A stretch of 64,000 bases of DNA from Salinigranum halophilum (lineage in GTDB: Archaea; Halobacteriota; Halobacteria; Halobacteriales; Haloferacaceae), in NCBI RefSeq assembly GCF_007004735.1, contig NZ_SSNL01000009.1:1-64000 (forward strand), in the 5' to 3' direction. This document shows positions 52,261 to 61,077 of this stretch, one piece after another (the stretch's first letter is position 1; every line of letters starts with the position of its first letter). Position numbers and translations under genes: made by a program. A model generated the notes under the pieces. The model was given only the letters and a program-made list of their open reading frames with translations, did not search any database and was not told where the DNA came from.

Positions 52261-52689
52261 TCACCGCTCACGGTCGAGTGCGCGGTCGATACCGTCCCGT
52301 TCTTGCTCTTCGATGGCCGCCAGCGGGTCGGCACACACCGCACAGCGCACGGTCTGCGTCGTCGACAGCCGAACGAGTGGGACGCCGAGGAACACGAACT
52401 CCCGATGCGTCGTGCGGCGCTCGCCCGGGCCCGTCCAGTCGGTGCAGGATTCACAGGGGGTTGTCTCAGAGAGCGACACCGCCGTGGACTCGGTCCGTTC
52501 GAACGTCCCCGACGCGAAGCGGGGGTACGACGACGGCGGGCCAGTTACGATCTCGACAGTCACGTAGCCGAGGCCGAGAAGCAGCACGAGCAGTAGCGGA
52601 AGCAGGAGAACCCCCGAGACACGGGCCATCGCGACGAGTAGCACGCAGGCGGCGGCGGCAACGGCGGCGAAGGTGAGGGATTGTCGCAT
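52261..52689 (-). CDS. Small membrane protein with two CxxC pairs
   Basis: The protein has 142 residues with two N-terminal TM helices (~5-27, ~28-48) and then a soluble domain with CESCTDW and CAVCADP, probably one zinc site. It lies 26 bp downstream of the SPFH gene on the same strand, suggesting an operon. The family is unrecognised. Confidence 0.65.
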   Translation of the reverse strand: MRQSLTFAAVAAAACVLLVAMARVSGVLLLPLLLVLLLGLGYVTVEIVTGPPSSYPRFASGTFERTESTAVSLSETTPCESCTDWTGPGERRTTHREFVFLGVPLVRLSTTQTVRCAVCADPLAAIEEQERDGIDRALDRER

Positions 52690-52715
52690 CTCGAAACGCT
52701 CGTATCGGACCGCAG

Positions 52716-53645
52716 TCAGGCTGTGCTCTCGTTCTCGAGCGTGTCACCCGCGTCCGTGGACGTGACGTCGTCGCTCACGTCACGCGTGAGGGTGACGCCG
52801 CCGTCAGCCGGGACGTAGATGGTGTTGTCGTTCTCACGCAGTGCCTCGATGTAGCGGAGGTCAAGCACCTCGGGGTTCCGGCGCAGTGCCTGGCCCTTGA
52901 TGCGGATCTGTTCGGCCTCGGCTTCGGCCTCGATCACCTGTCGTTGTTTGTTCTTCTCGGCGACCTGAATCTCGTACTCCGCTTCCTCGATCTTCTGTTG
53001 CTTGACCTTCTTCTGCTCGATGGACCTCGCGTACTCGGTGGGGAGTCGGACGTTTCGGATCTGGACGCTCTCGATGACGATCCCGCTCCCGCCGGTCTCG
53101 TTCTTGAGCGCTCGTTCGACGGCGAGTTTGAGGCGGGTCTGCCCCTCACCGGTGTAGATGTCCGTCACGTCGATGTTGCCGCCCTCGGTCCGCAGCACCG
53201 AGCGGACCGTCGGCCGAATGAGACGCGTCTCCGCAGTCGGGAGGTTGCGGTACTCCTCGTGGAACCGTGGCGCGTCGCGTGGCGTAACGCGATAGCGGAC
53301 AGTCACGTCGACGTCGACGTGCAGGCCATCCTGGGTGAGGACACGCACCGAGTCGTCCTGGTTCGCGTTATCGCCTTCGCCACTCTGGTGGCTCATCGTG
53401 TATGTCTGGGGCCGTGTCGGGATGGAAACGGTCCCCTCGACGATGGGCGTGATGAAGTGCCACCCGGGTTCGAGGACCGTGCCCGTGACTGCGCCCTGGT
53501 TTTTGACGACCTTCACGTTACCTTCGTTGACGCCTTCGAACGCCATCACCCCGCCGACCATCGAGACGAGGAGGACCAAGACGAGACCGATCACCGTGGC
53601 GGACCTGGCGAGTCCACCAGTGTCTATTGGAGGGCTGTCGCGCAT
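52716..53645 (-). CDS. SPFH/prohibitin-domain membrane protein
   Basis: The protein has 309 residues. One N-terminal TM helix (SATVIGLVLVLLVSMVGGVM) precedes an SPFH domain (~40-200; LEPGWHFITPIVEGTVSIPT, TVRYRV) and a long charged coiled coil (EQKKVKQQKIEEAEYEIQVA, EAEAEAEQIRIKGQAL). It resembles prohibitin/stomatin-like scaffold proteins that form oligomeric membrane platforms. The acidic C terminus is typical of haloarchaea. Confidence 0.88.
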   Translation of the reverse strand: MRDSPPIDTGGLARSATVIGLVLVLLVSMVGGVMAFEGVNEGNVKVVKNQGAVTGTVLEPGWHFITPIVEGTVSIPTRPQTYTMSHQSGEGDNANQDDSVRVLTQDGLHVDVDVTVRYRVTPRDAPRFHEEYRNLPTAETRLIRPTVRSVLRTEGGNIDVTDIYTGEGQTRLKLAVERALKNETGGSGIVIESVQIRNVRLPTEYARSIEQKKVKQQKIEEAEYEIQVAEKNKQRQVIEAEAEAEQIRIKGQALRRNPEVLDLRYIEALRENDNTIYVPADGGVTLTRDVSDDVTSTDAGDTLENESTA

Positions 53646-54052
53646 GTTTCACCTCGTGATGATAATCAACGATATATAATACTGGCTACATACCCGTGAT
53701 AGTTGAATCCCCACCTGTCGCGAGGTGGAGCCCTCGAGCACGACTGAGAAGTCCACGCTGTCCGCTCTCCGCTTCAGCAGCGGCTTTCAGTCTGAACGAG
53801 GGGTGAGGAGACGACGGAAATGAGGGTGGGGAAGGTAAATTCGTCTCGCACGCGGAGGGTCGCGGGGACCCCACCGTGCTCTGTCGAGTTGGATTCGAAT
53901 CGGGGCCACGGTGACCGTCGTGGGTGTCACCTCGTCGTTTCGAGAGCGGGCCCATCTCCTCGAGTTGGCCGCCGTACGTGTCTGTCGTCGGGTGTGCCGT
54001 CTCGAGGGCGAGTTCGGTCGTCTCGGTCTCGACGGGACTATACTGGCGGATA
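53646..54052. other. Convergent/divergent spacer, no gene seen
   Basis: This ~400-bp stretch contains the AT-rich promoter of the SPFH gene next to 53646-53700. The rest shows no coding frame with family resemblance. Confidence 0.45.
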
Positions 54053-55672
54053 CTAGTAGCTGCCACCGTACCGCCAGTGGGCCGGAATATCCAGCGTCTG
54101 GGTAGGGTGTATCAAGTGCGGGTTGTTCCCGATGGTCTTTCGATTCAGATTGTAGAGGGTGCGCCACTGGCTCGCGTGTCCGAACTTGCTCGCGATGCCG
54201 CTGAGGGTGTCGTTCGGTTTGATGGTGTATTTTTTCGGCTGTACCCTCCCACTCGGCCCCAGCCCGTCACTCGCACGATATCCGTCGAGCGAACCGCCAG
54301 TTCTCGCGTCGAACCCGCCGCTGGTCGTGAACGGCCGGGACTTCGGCTCGAGACTGACCGTCCGGTACTGGTGGGGCTTCATCCAGTTCGGCTCGACAGT
54401 CAGTCCCCGTCCGGTGCCGATTCCACGTCCGACACGCCTGTCACGCCGGCGGTCGAACCGCGTTCCGACGCTCCTGTCGTACTGGTGGGCGAACCCACCG
54501 CTCGTCGCGCCGGTTCTTCGGGTCGATGCGCCGTCCCACCACCGTGCCCGCCCGGATGACCAGTGGGCCGGGAGGGTCAGTTTCCGTCCCGTCGGAAGCG
54601 GAGTGTGTTTCGCGCCGCCGACGTGTGGGTTGTGCGTCTTGAGCGTCTGCCACTGGTTCGCCGCACCGAACTTCTTGGCGACCGTCGGGAACGTGTCGCC
54701 CGGCTTGACGGTGTAGGACTTCGGTGCGATCGTCGTGTATTCCCGAGAGAAGCGTCCCTGTCTCGCTGTTGGAGTCGGTAACCGTTCGACCGGGGTCGTG
54801 CGCGTGGCCGTCTTCCTTCGATAGCCTGTCGAGCGCCGCTGTAACGGGCGTCGGAGTTTTGTTCTTTTGCCGGTAGAAGGAATCGCTGGGACCCACTGTC
54901 GGCCGTCGTCGCCTGTCTTGAGCCACCGGTGTCTCGTCCCCTTGTTTGCCTTCTCGAAGGATCCTGAAAAGTACGAGTGGAGAACTTTCTCACGACCGTG
55001 GGTGTTAATGAACTGCTTCGCAGGAGTGAGTGAGTACCCATCGGACGAGTTCTCATCCTTCGAGTTCTCGGTGAGTCTCTTCGCGATGTACTCTTTCTCG
55101 ATCTTCGCAACGTCGCCTTTCGGTCCCTCGGGAAAGTCTCTCGTGATGTACCGGAACGATATCTCGTACGAGAGATACTCGACGACGCTCTCAGTCAGTT
55201 TGGAATCGACGAGTTCAGAGAACCGGCTGACTGGCAGGCCATAGAGGTTGACCCCACTCGTGACGGCACACGCGTGGACGAGTTCGTGTCCGAGCACCTG
55301 GTGAGATTTCGACCGCGTCACGATGGTTTTCGAGATGCTATCGTAGTACGCCGGATCGTCGGAGCTGAACGCCTGGAGATACGTGTTCTTCGCGGCCGCA
55401 ACCACGCCTTCGTGGGTGCCGCACTCGTGTAACCGTTTCTGGTAGTACGGCGCGTTGTTCTGCTTCCAGTACCTGACGAGTTTCCTCGCGTAGGTCTCGG
55501 CGTATCGCTTGTGCGCTGTGTCCCACTTGTCCTTCGAGTCGTAGTACCGTACTTTGACGTCACGGAGCGGACGACCCCTGATGTACGGTGACTTGAGATG
55601 GCGGTCTCCGTACAGTTCGTAGATAACCTCCTTCAGATGCTCCACTCGCCGCTTGAGCTGTCTGTCAGCCAT
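54053..55672 (-). CDS. HExxH protein with two C-terminal LysM domains
   Basis: The protein has 539 residues. Residues ~1-260 form a metallopeptidase-like domain with GHELVHACAVTSG (H129, E130, H133) and a downstream acidic helix LTESVVEYLSYE (E161 or E165 as a possible third ligand). A basic low-complexity linker leads to LysM 1 (~334-390, KSYTVKPGDTFPTVAKKF) and LysM 2 (~480-535, KKYTIKPNDTLSGIASKF), the second ending at the C terminus. No signal peptide is seen. The ATG at 55672 has a strong GAGGAGG ribosome site; a GTG at 55735 abuts the upstream stop. The role is unknown. Confidence 0.75.
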   Translation of the reverse strand: MADRQLKRRVEHLKEVIYELYGDRHLKSPYIRGRPLRDVKVRYYDSKDKWDTAHKRYAETYARKLVRYWKQNNAPYYQKRLHECGTHEGVVAAAKNTYLQAFSSDDPAYYDSISKTIVTRSKSHQVLGHELVHACAVTSGVNLYGLPVSRFSELVDSKLTESVVEYLSYEISFRYITRDFPEGPKGDVAKIEKEYIAKRLTENSKDENSSDGYSLTPAKQFINTHGREKVLHSYFSGSFEKANKGTRHRWLKTGDDGRQWVPAIPSTGKRTKLRRPLQRRSTGYRRKTATRTTPVERLPTPTARQGRFSREYTTIAPKSYTVKPGDTFPTVAKKFGAANQWQTLKTHNPHVGGAKHTPLPTGRKLTLPAHWSSGRARWWDGASTRRTGATSGGFAHQYDRSVGTRFDRRRDRRVGRGIGTGRGLTVEPNWMKPHQYRTVSLEPKSRPFTTSGGFDARTGGSLDGYRASDGLGPSGRVQPKKYTIKPNDTLSGIASKFGHASQWRTLYNLNRKTIGNNPHLIHPTQTLDIPAHWRYGGSY

Positions 55673-55735
55673 CACGTCCTCCTCAAGCCGATGTTCGGTA
55701 ACGAGGTCCGTCGACCGCTCCAATCGGTTGGGCAC

Positions 55736-56512
55736 CTACTCGTCATCGCTCCGTCCACCGCCTTCGGCATCTGCCCCGACCCCGAGACCTGCCATCGTCG
55801 ACTCCCGGTCCAGTTCGGCCGCTTCCAGTTCCGCGACGTGCTCGGCGACGAGGTCATCGAGCAGGGCCAGGTTGATGTCCTGCACGTCGGCGGCCGCCAC
55901 CAGTTCCTCGACGGTCACGTCGTATCGCTCACAGAAGGTTGTCATCTCCGGCGAGCGGAGCGTCACGGGCATGTTCAGGACGTTCTGGAACCAGAGCGTG
56001 AAGGCGTACCTGACGTCGTCTTCCGCGAACTCGTCGAACGCGAACCGGTCGGGGAGTTCGTCGAGCATCCGCTGGCCGTACTCGCGCAGGTACCGCTGTG
56101 GTTTCCCGTCGTACTGACGCTCGATGTGCTCTGCGGTCTCCGCGAGCGCCGCGACTGCCTGCCGCGCCTCCGACTCGCTGTAGCCGACCCCCAACAGGAC
56201 CGTGGCCACCGCGTTCGCGTGTGACGTGGCACTTGTCGTCTCGGAGGGATCCATCGCAGCGAGGTCTCGCACGGCGAGTTTGTCCATCTCGAACAGGAGG
56301 TCTCTCGCTGTCGCCGCGCGCTCCGACGGGACCCCGGGCGCGCCGATTCGTGCGAGAATGGCGTAGACGAGTTCCCCCCACCGGGCCTCTTCGGCGGCCC
56401 AGCGGTACCGCTCGGCGGGAACTGGATACCGCAGCATGAGCTCTTCCACGTAGCTCTCAGCCGATGCTCCAGGGAGCGCGACGGACTCGTCTCCGTTAAT
56501 ATCATTCATCAA
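55736..56512 (-). CDS. Acidic helical protein, partner of the LysM/HExxH protein
   Basis: The protein has 258 residues, strongly acidic and predicted mostly helical, without TM or signal segments. The C-terminal helix (LLDDLVAEHVAELEAAELDR) could form a coiled coil. It is the first gene of a pair: its stop is 64 bp from the ATG of the LysM gene and directly abuts that gene's alternative GTG. I do not recognise the family. Confidence 0.65.
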   Translation of the reverse strand: MMNDINGDESVALPGASAESYVEELMLRYPVPAERYRWAAEEARWGELVYAILARIGAPGVPSERAATARDLLFEMDKLAVRDLAAMDPSETTSATSHANAVATVLLGVGYSESEARQAVAALAETAEHIERQYDGKPQRYLREYGQRMLDELPDRFAFDEFAEDDVRYAFTLWFQNVLNMPVTLRSPEMTTFCERYDVTVEELVAAADVQDINLALLDDLVAEHVAELEAAELDRESTMAGLGVGADAEGGGRSDDE

Positions 56513-56787
56513 TCATGTAAAATGATTGACTTCGATATAAATCTGTGGGCGGTGTTCTCTGATCTCACTACGGCTGGAGACAGAAGAGGCCGACTACCCC
56601 GACAGCGACGGTAGAACCGACGCGAAACAGGTGGTTCCCGGGCGATAGTCTGGTGGGGTGTGCGACGGTGGACGACACTAGTGGGGGAGTGAACGGGGAC
56701 GGGTACTCGTGAGTCGAGACCTCCCACGACGTTGAAACAAGACAGCGCCGAACGAGCGCGAGTCGCAGTCAGTGACTGCCACCGAAG

Positions 56788-56803
56788 AAACATTAATTAT
56801 CGA
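56788..56803 (+). promoter_or_regulatory. TATA-like promoter of the SDR gene
   Basis: AAACATTAATTATCG lies 19-34 nt upstream of the ATG at 56822. The wider 56513-56821 spacer, with an AT-rich stretch on its other side for the helical-protein gene, holds no gene. Confidence 0.5.
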
Positions 56804-56821
56804 TGATTAAGAGTATCGGAC

Positions 56822-57595
56822 ATGTCCCTGTTGTCAGGTAAGACGGCGGTCATCACCGGTGCTGCGAGTGGAAACGGCCGAGCCATCGCCGAGGCGTTCG
56901 CAGACCACGGCGCCGCGGTCGTCGTCGCCGACCTCCAGCGAGACCCCCGCCAGGGCGGAACGCCGACGGACGAACTGATCGAAGAGCGTGGCGGGGAGGC
57001 GGTGTTCGTCGAGTGCGACGTGACCGATTACGACGACTGTGTCGCCGCGGTGGAGGCGGCCGACGAGTTCGGTGGAATCGACGTGATGGTCAACAACGCC
57101 GGAATCGTCGGGCCACAGACGCCTCTCGTCGACCTCGACCTCGAGGCGTACCGCTCACTGATCGAGGTCAACCTCGACGGCGTCTTCCACGGGGCGAAGG
57201 CGGCCGCGCTCGAACTCGTCGAACGCGGCGACGGCGGGAGCATCATCAACATGTCGAGTGTCGCCGGGATGGTCGGCTACGGCGGTATCACTCCGTACTC
57301 CGCGGCGAAAGGCGGCGTCCGACTGTTCTCGTACGCGCTAGCGAGCGAACTCGGTCCCGATGGAATCAGGGTCAACGCGATCCACCCTGGCGTCATCGAG
57401 ACGGCGATGACCATCGAGGACTCGCCGACAGTCGGGACCGACGAAGGCGAGCAACTTAAGGCGACCATCCCCCTGCGGCGGTTCGGGGAGCCATCGGACG
57501 TCGCCGGCGTCTGTGTCTTCCTCGCGAGCGACCTCTCGGCGTACGTCACGGCCGAGTCGATCGTCATCGACGGTGGCAACCTGAACAGCGTGTGA
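56822..57595 (+). CDS. Short-chain dehydrogenase/reductase
   Basis: The protein has 257 residues, classical SDR: cofactor motif TGAASGNG (12-19), DVTD, NNAG, catalytic Ser in INMSSVAG and Y-x3-K in YSAAKGG, with VNAIHPGVIETAM and the C-terminal DGG. It would oxidise or reduce an alcohol/ketone with NAD(P). No pathway neighbour identifies the substrate. Confidence 0.93.
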   Translation: MSLLSGKTAVITGAASGNGRAIAEAFADHGAAVVVADLQRDPRQGGTPTDELIEERGGEAVFVECDVTDYDDCVAAVEAADEFGGIDVMVNNAGIVGPQTPLVDLDLEAYRSLIEVNLDGVFHGAKAAALELVERGDGGSIINMSSVAGMVGYGGITPYSAAKGGVRLFSYALASELGPDGIRVNAIHPGVIETAMTIEDSPTVGTDEGEQLKATIPLRRFGEPSDVAGVCVFLASDLSAYVTAESIVIDGGNLNSV

Positions 57596-57647
57596 GCTGA
57601 GCGCGTCCGGACGGCGCGGCGTCGGCAACGCCCGCCACACGGCCGCC

Positions 57648-58214
57648 TCAGTCCCGTTCGTGGGTGTCTCCCACGGCCTTCTGGACGCCGACCCAGTTCG
57701 AGATGGTCCCCGTCTCGTCCGGAATCGGGACGAGCGAGACACGATTCCGGAAGGACGTTCCGTCGGCGCAGTAGTTCCGGAGTTCGACCGTGACGGGCTC
57801 CCAGATGTCGAGCGCCTCGCGGAGGTCGTCGACGGGGCCGGGGTCGGTGTCGGGTCCCTGGAGGACGCGTGGGTTCTCGCCCACGAGGTCGGAGAGGGAG
57901 TAGCCGGTCAGCCGCCGAAGCGTCCAGTTCGCGTAGATGATGGGGTTGTCCTGATACGCGGGGCCCGAGACGGTGAGCCCGAACGGGACCGCGTCGAGGA
58001 GCCAGGCCCGCCAGACGAGGTCCCGCTCGCGGGGCGGAAGCCGGTCGAAGCCCGGCAGGCCGTCGGGGCCGTCGAACGACTCCGGGCCGGCGGCCGCCAC
58101 CGTCAGCCGGTGGTCGGTGTCGAGGCCGTCCACGGCGAGAAACGCCGGCACCCTGGACGCGAACGTCGCCTCGTCGAGAGCGAACAGGTCGATGAGGTCG
58201 GTCCGACGGGACAT
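57648..58214 (-). CDS. LOV-like PAS protein lacking the photoactive cysteine
   Basis: The protein has 188 residues. An N-terminal helical region (1-75) is followed by a PAS domain (~80-188) that follows the LOV pattern: NPIIYANWTLRRLTGYS, GENPRVLQGPDTD, ELRNYCADGTSFRNRVS, ending WVGVQKAV. In photoactive LOV domains the third block reads GxNCRFLQG. Here Pro115 replaces the adduct-forming Cys, while the flavin-contact Asn, Asn and Gln positions remain. Signalling by flavin reduction or another ligand is possible. No output domain follows, so it must act through a partner. The ATG at 58214 was chosen. Confidence 0.8.
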   Translation of the reverse strand: MSRRTDLIDLFALDEATFASRVPAFLAVDGLDTDHRLTVAAAGPESFDGPDGLPGFDRLPPRERDLVWRAWLLDAVPFGLTVSGPAYQDNPIIYANWTLRRLTGYSLSDLVGENPRVLQGPDTDPGPVDDLREALDIWEPVTVELRNYCADGTSFRNRVSLVPIPDETGTISNWVGVQKAVGDTHERD

Positions 58215-58348
58215 GGATGGAGGGGAGGAGCCTCGACGGAAACGTCTGTCCGTTCGGCTGGCACACCGGCGGAGCGGACAGTCGGCCGTGGGTGAGCGGA
58301 GACCGGGGCGACCGACAGGGTTTATGCCTGCGGGACGAACCCTCTCTC

Positions 58349-58501
58349 GTGCTTGGACTGCGGTTCTACGTCTGTGACGGCTGTGACACGGTCCACGCGA
58401 GCCCCGACGAGCCACCGGGCTGTCGCGACTGCGGCGGGCGGCGGCTCCGTGAGATCACCCGGCGGCTTCAGGCGGACACGTACTTCCTTCCACCGCAGTG
58501 A
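58349..58501 (+). CDS. 50-residue zinc-ribbon protein
   Basis: From a GTG start the frame gives LGLRFYVCDGCDTVHASPDE then PPGCRDCGGRR, a CxxC...CxxC zinc ribbon. It ends with a basic helix and stop. A TATA-like TTTATG (58321-58326) lies ~25 nt upstream, fitting a leaderless transcript. It is divergent from the LOV-like gene. The function is unknown; such mini zinc ribbons are abundant in haloarchaea. Confidence 0.6.
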   Translation: MLGLRFYVCDGCDTVHASPDEPPGCRDCGGRRLREITRRLQADTYFLPPQ

Positions 58502-58576
58502 ACCGCAAGGGAGTTTCGAGGGAGCTTCGATAGGGGATGCGAGAATCGAGCTTCGAGAGCCGAGCGGGGAGCGTGG

Positions 58577-59782
58577 TCAGTCCGGACGCTCCTCCGCGGC
58601 GGACGGAGCACTCGTGGTCGGCTGTCCGTCGTCTCGGCCACGGTCCGGCTCGTCTCTCACCGACCCATCGGCGACCGCGTCGGCTGACGCCCTCGGGGCC
58701 GAGTCGGCCGCGAGGGGAGCGGATGGGGCCGTGAACGTGTATCGGAAGTCGTCGTGGACGACGTGGTACGTGTCGCCGTCGGGTGATTCGAGCACCGCGT
58801 TGTCCGTGTCGATGGCGACGTTGACGAGGTCGGCGAGAGTGCCGGCCTCGCCGACGGGGAGCGACTCGGCCTCGGCGGGGAGCCGAACGGTCGAGATCCA
58901 GTCGTCGAAGTCCGCCCGGTCGTCGCGGTACGCCACCCACGCACGCTCGGTGTCGGTGAGCGTGAGTCGACCACCGCGCCGAGCGACCGCGAGAGCGACG
59001 AGTCCGGAGAGTGAGAGCGCGAGCAGTCCCGGGGCTCCGTAGGCGGAGAGCGGACCCGGCGACTCGGTGACAGTCACCCGCTCCGGCTGGGTGAACGCTC
59101 GCGTGCTGGCCGCCTCGTCGACGCGGTAGACGCCTCCCTCGATACGCACCGGGAGCGCGTACTGCAGCGTCCGGTCGATGTCCCGTCCGCCCGCCGTCCC
59201 GGTGAGCGCGACGGTGACGTTGACGCTCGCCCGCGTCTGTCCGGGGTCACCGACTCGCTCGCGGACCTGGTCGGCGGTCGCCGCCGCCTCGGTGACGTTC
59301 ACCGAGAAGGGCACCCGGACACGCTCGCCGGGCGCGAGTGTCACCTCCTCGCGCCCGAGTGAGCGGGTCTGGCGCCAGTACTCGATCGGCCGCTCGCGCC
59401 CGCGGCCCACGCTTCGGACCACGAGCCGGCTGCGCACCGTCGCGTCCAGTTCACCCGAGTCGGCGGCGTAGCCGTACCGGAACGTCCCGTTCAGCACGGG
59501 CATGATCGACTGGAAGTAGACGCTTCGGTTCTGGACGGTCGCGCCCGGCTCGAACGCGCCTGCCGTCTTGGTCTCGTTGTCGACCACGGTCGCCCCGTGG
59601 GTGAACGAGCCGTCGGCCTCCCAGACCGTCACCTCGTTCGTCTGGACAGTCGTGTTCGGCTGTGCGTACGCGTCGTAGGTGAGAACCCCACCGACGCCGG
59701 CGAGGACGACGAGAACGAGAACGGCGAGGGCGAACTGGCGGTCCAGAAACGCCCGTATGCGGAGCCGGTTCACGCGTGCCAT
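58577..59782 (-). CDS. DUF5305-type membrane protein
   Basis: The protein has 401 residues. One N-terminal TM helix (ALAVLVLVVLAGVGGVLTYD) precedes a ~210-residue extracellular beta-rich domain with SPIMPV-like and NVTVALTGTA segments. A second TM helix (~250-272) leads to a cytoplasmic acidic domain and disordered tail. This layout matches the haloarchaeal DUF5305 family, usually encoded beside a SipW-type signal peptidase as here (45-bp gap, same strand). A role in assembly or processing of the secreted fibre-like proteins is inferred. Confidence 0.8.
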   Translation of the reverse strand: MARVNRLRIRAFLDRQFALAVLVLVVLAGVGGVLTYDAYAQPNTTVQTNEVTVWEADGSFTHGATVVDNETKTAGAFEPGATVQNRSVYFQSIMPVLNGTFRYGYAADSGELDATVRSRLVVRSVGRGRERPIEYWRQTRSLGREEVTLAPGERVRVPFSVNVTEAAATADQVRERVGDPGQTRASVNVTVALTGTAGGRDIDRTLQYALPVRIEGGVYRVDEAASTRAFTQPERVTVTESPGPLSAYGAPGLLALSLSGLVALAVARRGGRLTLTDTERAWVAYRDDRADFDDWISTVRLPAEAESLPVGEAGTLADLVNVAIDTDNAVLESPDGDTYHVVHDDFRYTFTAPSAPLAADSAPRASADAVADGSVRDEPDRGRDDGQPTTSAPSAAEERPD

Positions 59783-59827
59783 GCCCGGAGATGACGCGGG
59801 GCCGTTATGACTCTGTGGGCGTGCGAA

Positions 59828-60970
59828 TCAACTCCGATAGAGCGACCGGAGCCACCGGACGAACCCGACCTCCAACGGGAGCGAGCGTGTGGGTCGGAGG
59901 CGGACCCGTCCGAGCCCCACGAGTCTGACGCCCACCAGACTCACGACCAGCGCGAGCAGGAGGTCGACCGCCAGCACCGCGAGCCAGTGGTTCACGGCCG
60001 ACAGCTCCGCGAGCACCCCCGCGGGGAGCACCGCGAGGTACTGCCGGCGCTCGACGGTCACCTCGTAGCTCCCCGTCGAGGGGGGTGCGGTGATGCTGAG
60101 GTTCACCGACCGGTTACCGCGCGGGCCGAGCGAGACTCGCTCCGTGGCGAGGGCGGCGTTCTGACTCGGACTGTCGAGGACCGCCGTCATCGGCACGACC
60201 CCGCCGTTCCGGAGTTCGATGGAGGCGTTCGCCGTCGTCCCGGCCGGGATGCCGCCCTGTCCGGCCGCGCCGGGGTCGACGCTGTCGTACGGGACGGCCA
60301 TCGCGCCGCTCGCGGCGGTCATGCTCAGCGTGGCCATCATAACGACGAGCGCGACGGCCCCGACGACGAACAGGAGCCCCGAGAAGCCGTCGGCGCGACG
60401 GGTCGAGCGGTCGGTGCGTTTCTCGCCCGCCGCGCCGCTCTCGTCGAGGAGGTACGCGGCGAGCAGCGCGACGAGGACGAACGCGACCACCTGGTTCACA
60501 CTCAGACCGAACGGGTCGCCGACGGCGGCGAACGCGCCGCGGACCGCACTGACGGCGTCGCCGAGGTTGGGGATGACGACGACGGTGCCGCCGACCTGCA
60601 CGGCTTCGGCGACGACTCTATCACGGGGGACCGGGGGTTCGTTCGACTGCTGGTCGGTGAAGGGGTTCGCGTCTCCGCGCGTAATGTACCCCTCGGGAGT
60701 CTCGTCGACGACGCGGTGGGTCGTGAGACGACCGTTCTCGATGTTCTGGGCGTCGAACGTGACGACGTCGCCCTCGTCGACGCCACCGAGGAGGGCAGGC
60801 GGGAGGGCGACGAAGCCGTCACCGGGTTCCATCGTGGGGGACATGCTCCCCGTCTCGACGAAGGCGAGGCCGAGCGGGACGCCGAAAACTTGGCCGACGA
60901 CAAGCACGAAGCCCGAGGTCAGGACTAGCAGGGACACTCCTTTTTCGAGACGCTTCCTCCTCACACTCAT
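59828..60970 (-). CDS. SipW-type archaeal signal peptidase I
   Basis: The protein has 380 residues. Catalytic Ser42 is in VETGSMSPTMEPGD, His85 in RLTTHRVV and the Asp region in TRGDAN (D100), the Ser-His-Asp arrangement of archaeal/SipW S26B peptidases. After the peptidase domain come TM helices (~150-172, ~195-220), an external beta-domain and a last TM pair, an unusually long C-terminal extension. It cleaves signal peptides outside the membrane. The neighbouring secreted protein (61078-61701) is its probable substrate. Confidence 0.9.
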   Translation of the reverse strand: MSVRRKRLEKGVSLLVLTSGFVLVVGQVFGVPLGLAFVETGSMSPTMEPGDGFVALPPALLGGVDEGDVVTFDAQNIENGRLTTHRVVDETPEGYITRGDANPFTDQQSNEPPVPRDRVVAEAVQVGGTVVVIPNLGDAVSAVRGAFAAVGDPFGLSVNQVVAFVLVALLAAYLLDESGAAGEKRTDRSTRRADGFSGLLFVVGAVALVVMMATLSMTAASGAMAVPYDSVDPGAAGQGGIPAGTTANASIELRNGGVVPMTAVLDSPSQNAALATERVSLGPRGNRSVNLSITAPPSTGSYEVTVERRQYLAVLPAGVLAELSAVNHWLAVLAVDLLLALVVSLVGVRLVGLGRVRLRPTRSLPLEVGFVRWLRSLYRS

Positions 60971-61077
60971 TGGATTATTCGATTCGCCGTTTGTGAGTCT
61001 ACGTTCACTGCGACCACTAAAATAGGTGCGCCAGAGCGTAGGGATAAGCCGAGGTCGGTTCGCTCTCTCGCCGAGGT

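Noticed and set aside
53870-53920. tRNA-like GATTCGAATC motif
   Set aside because: The T-loop-like decamer is isolated. No acceptor, D or anticodon arms could be paired around it.
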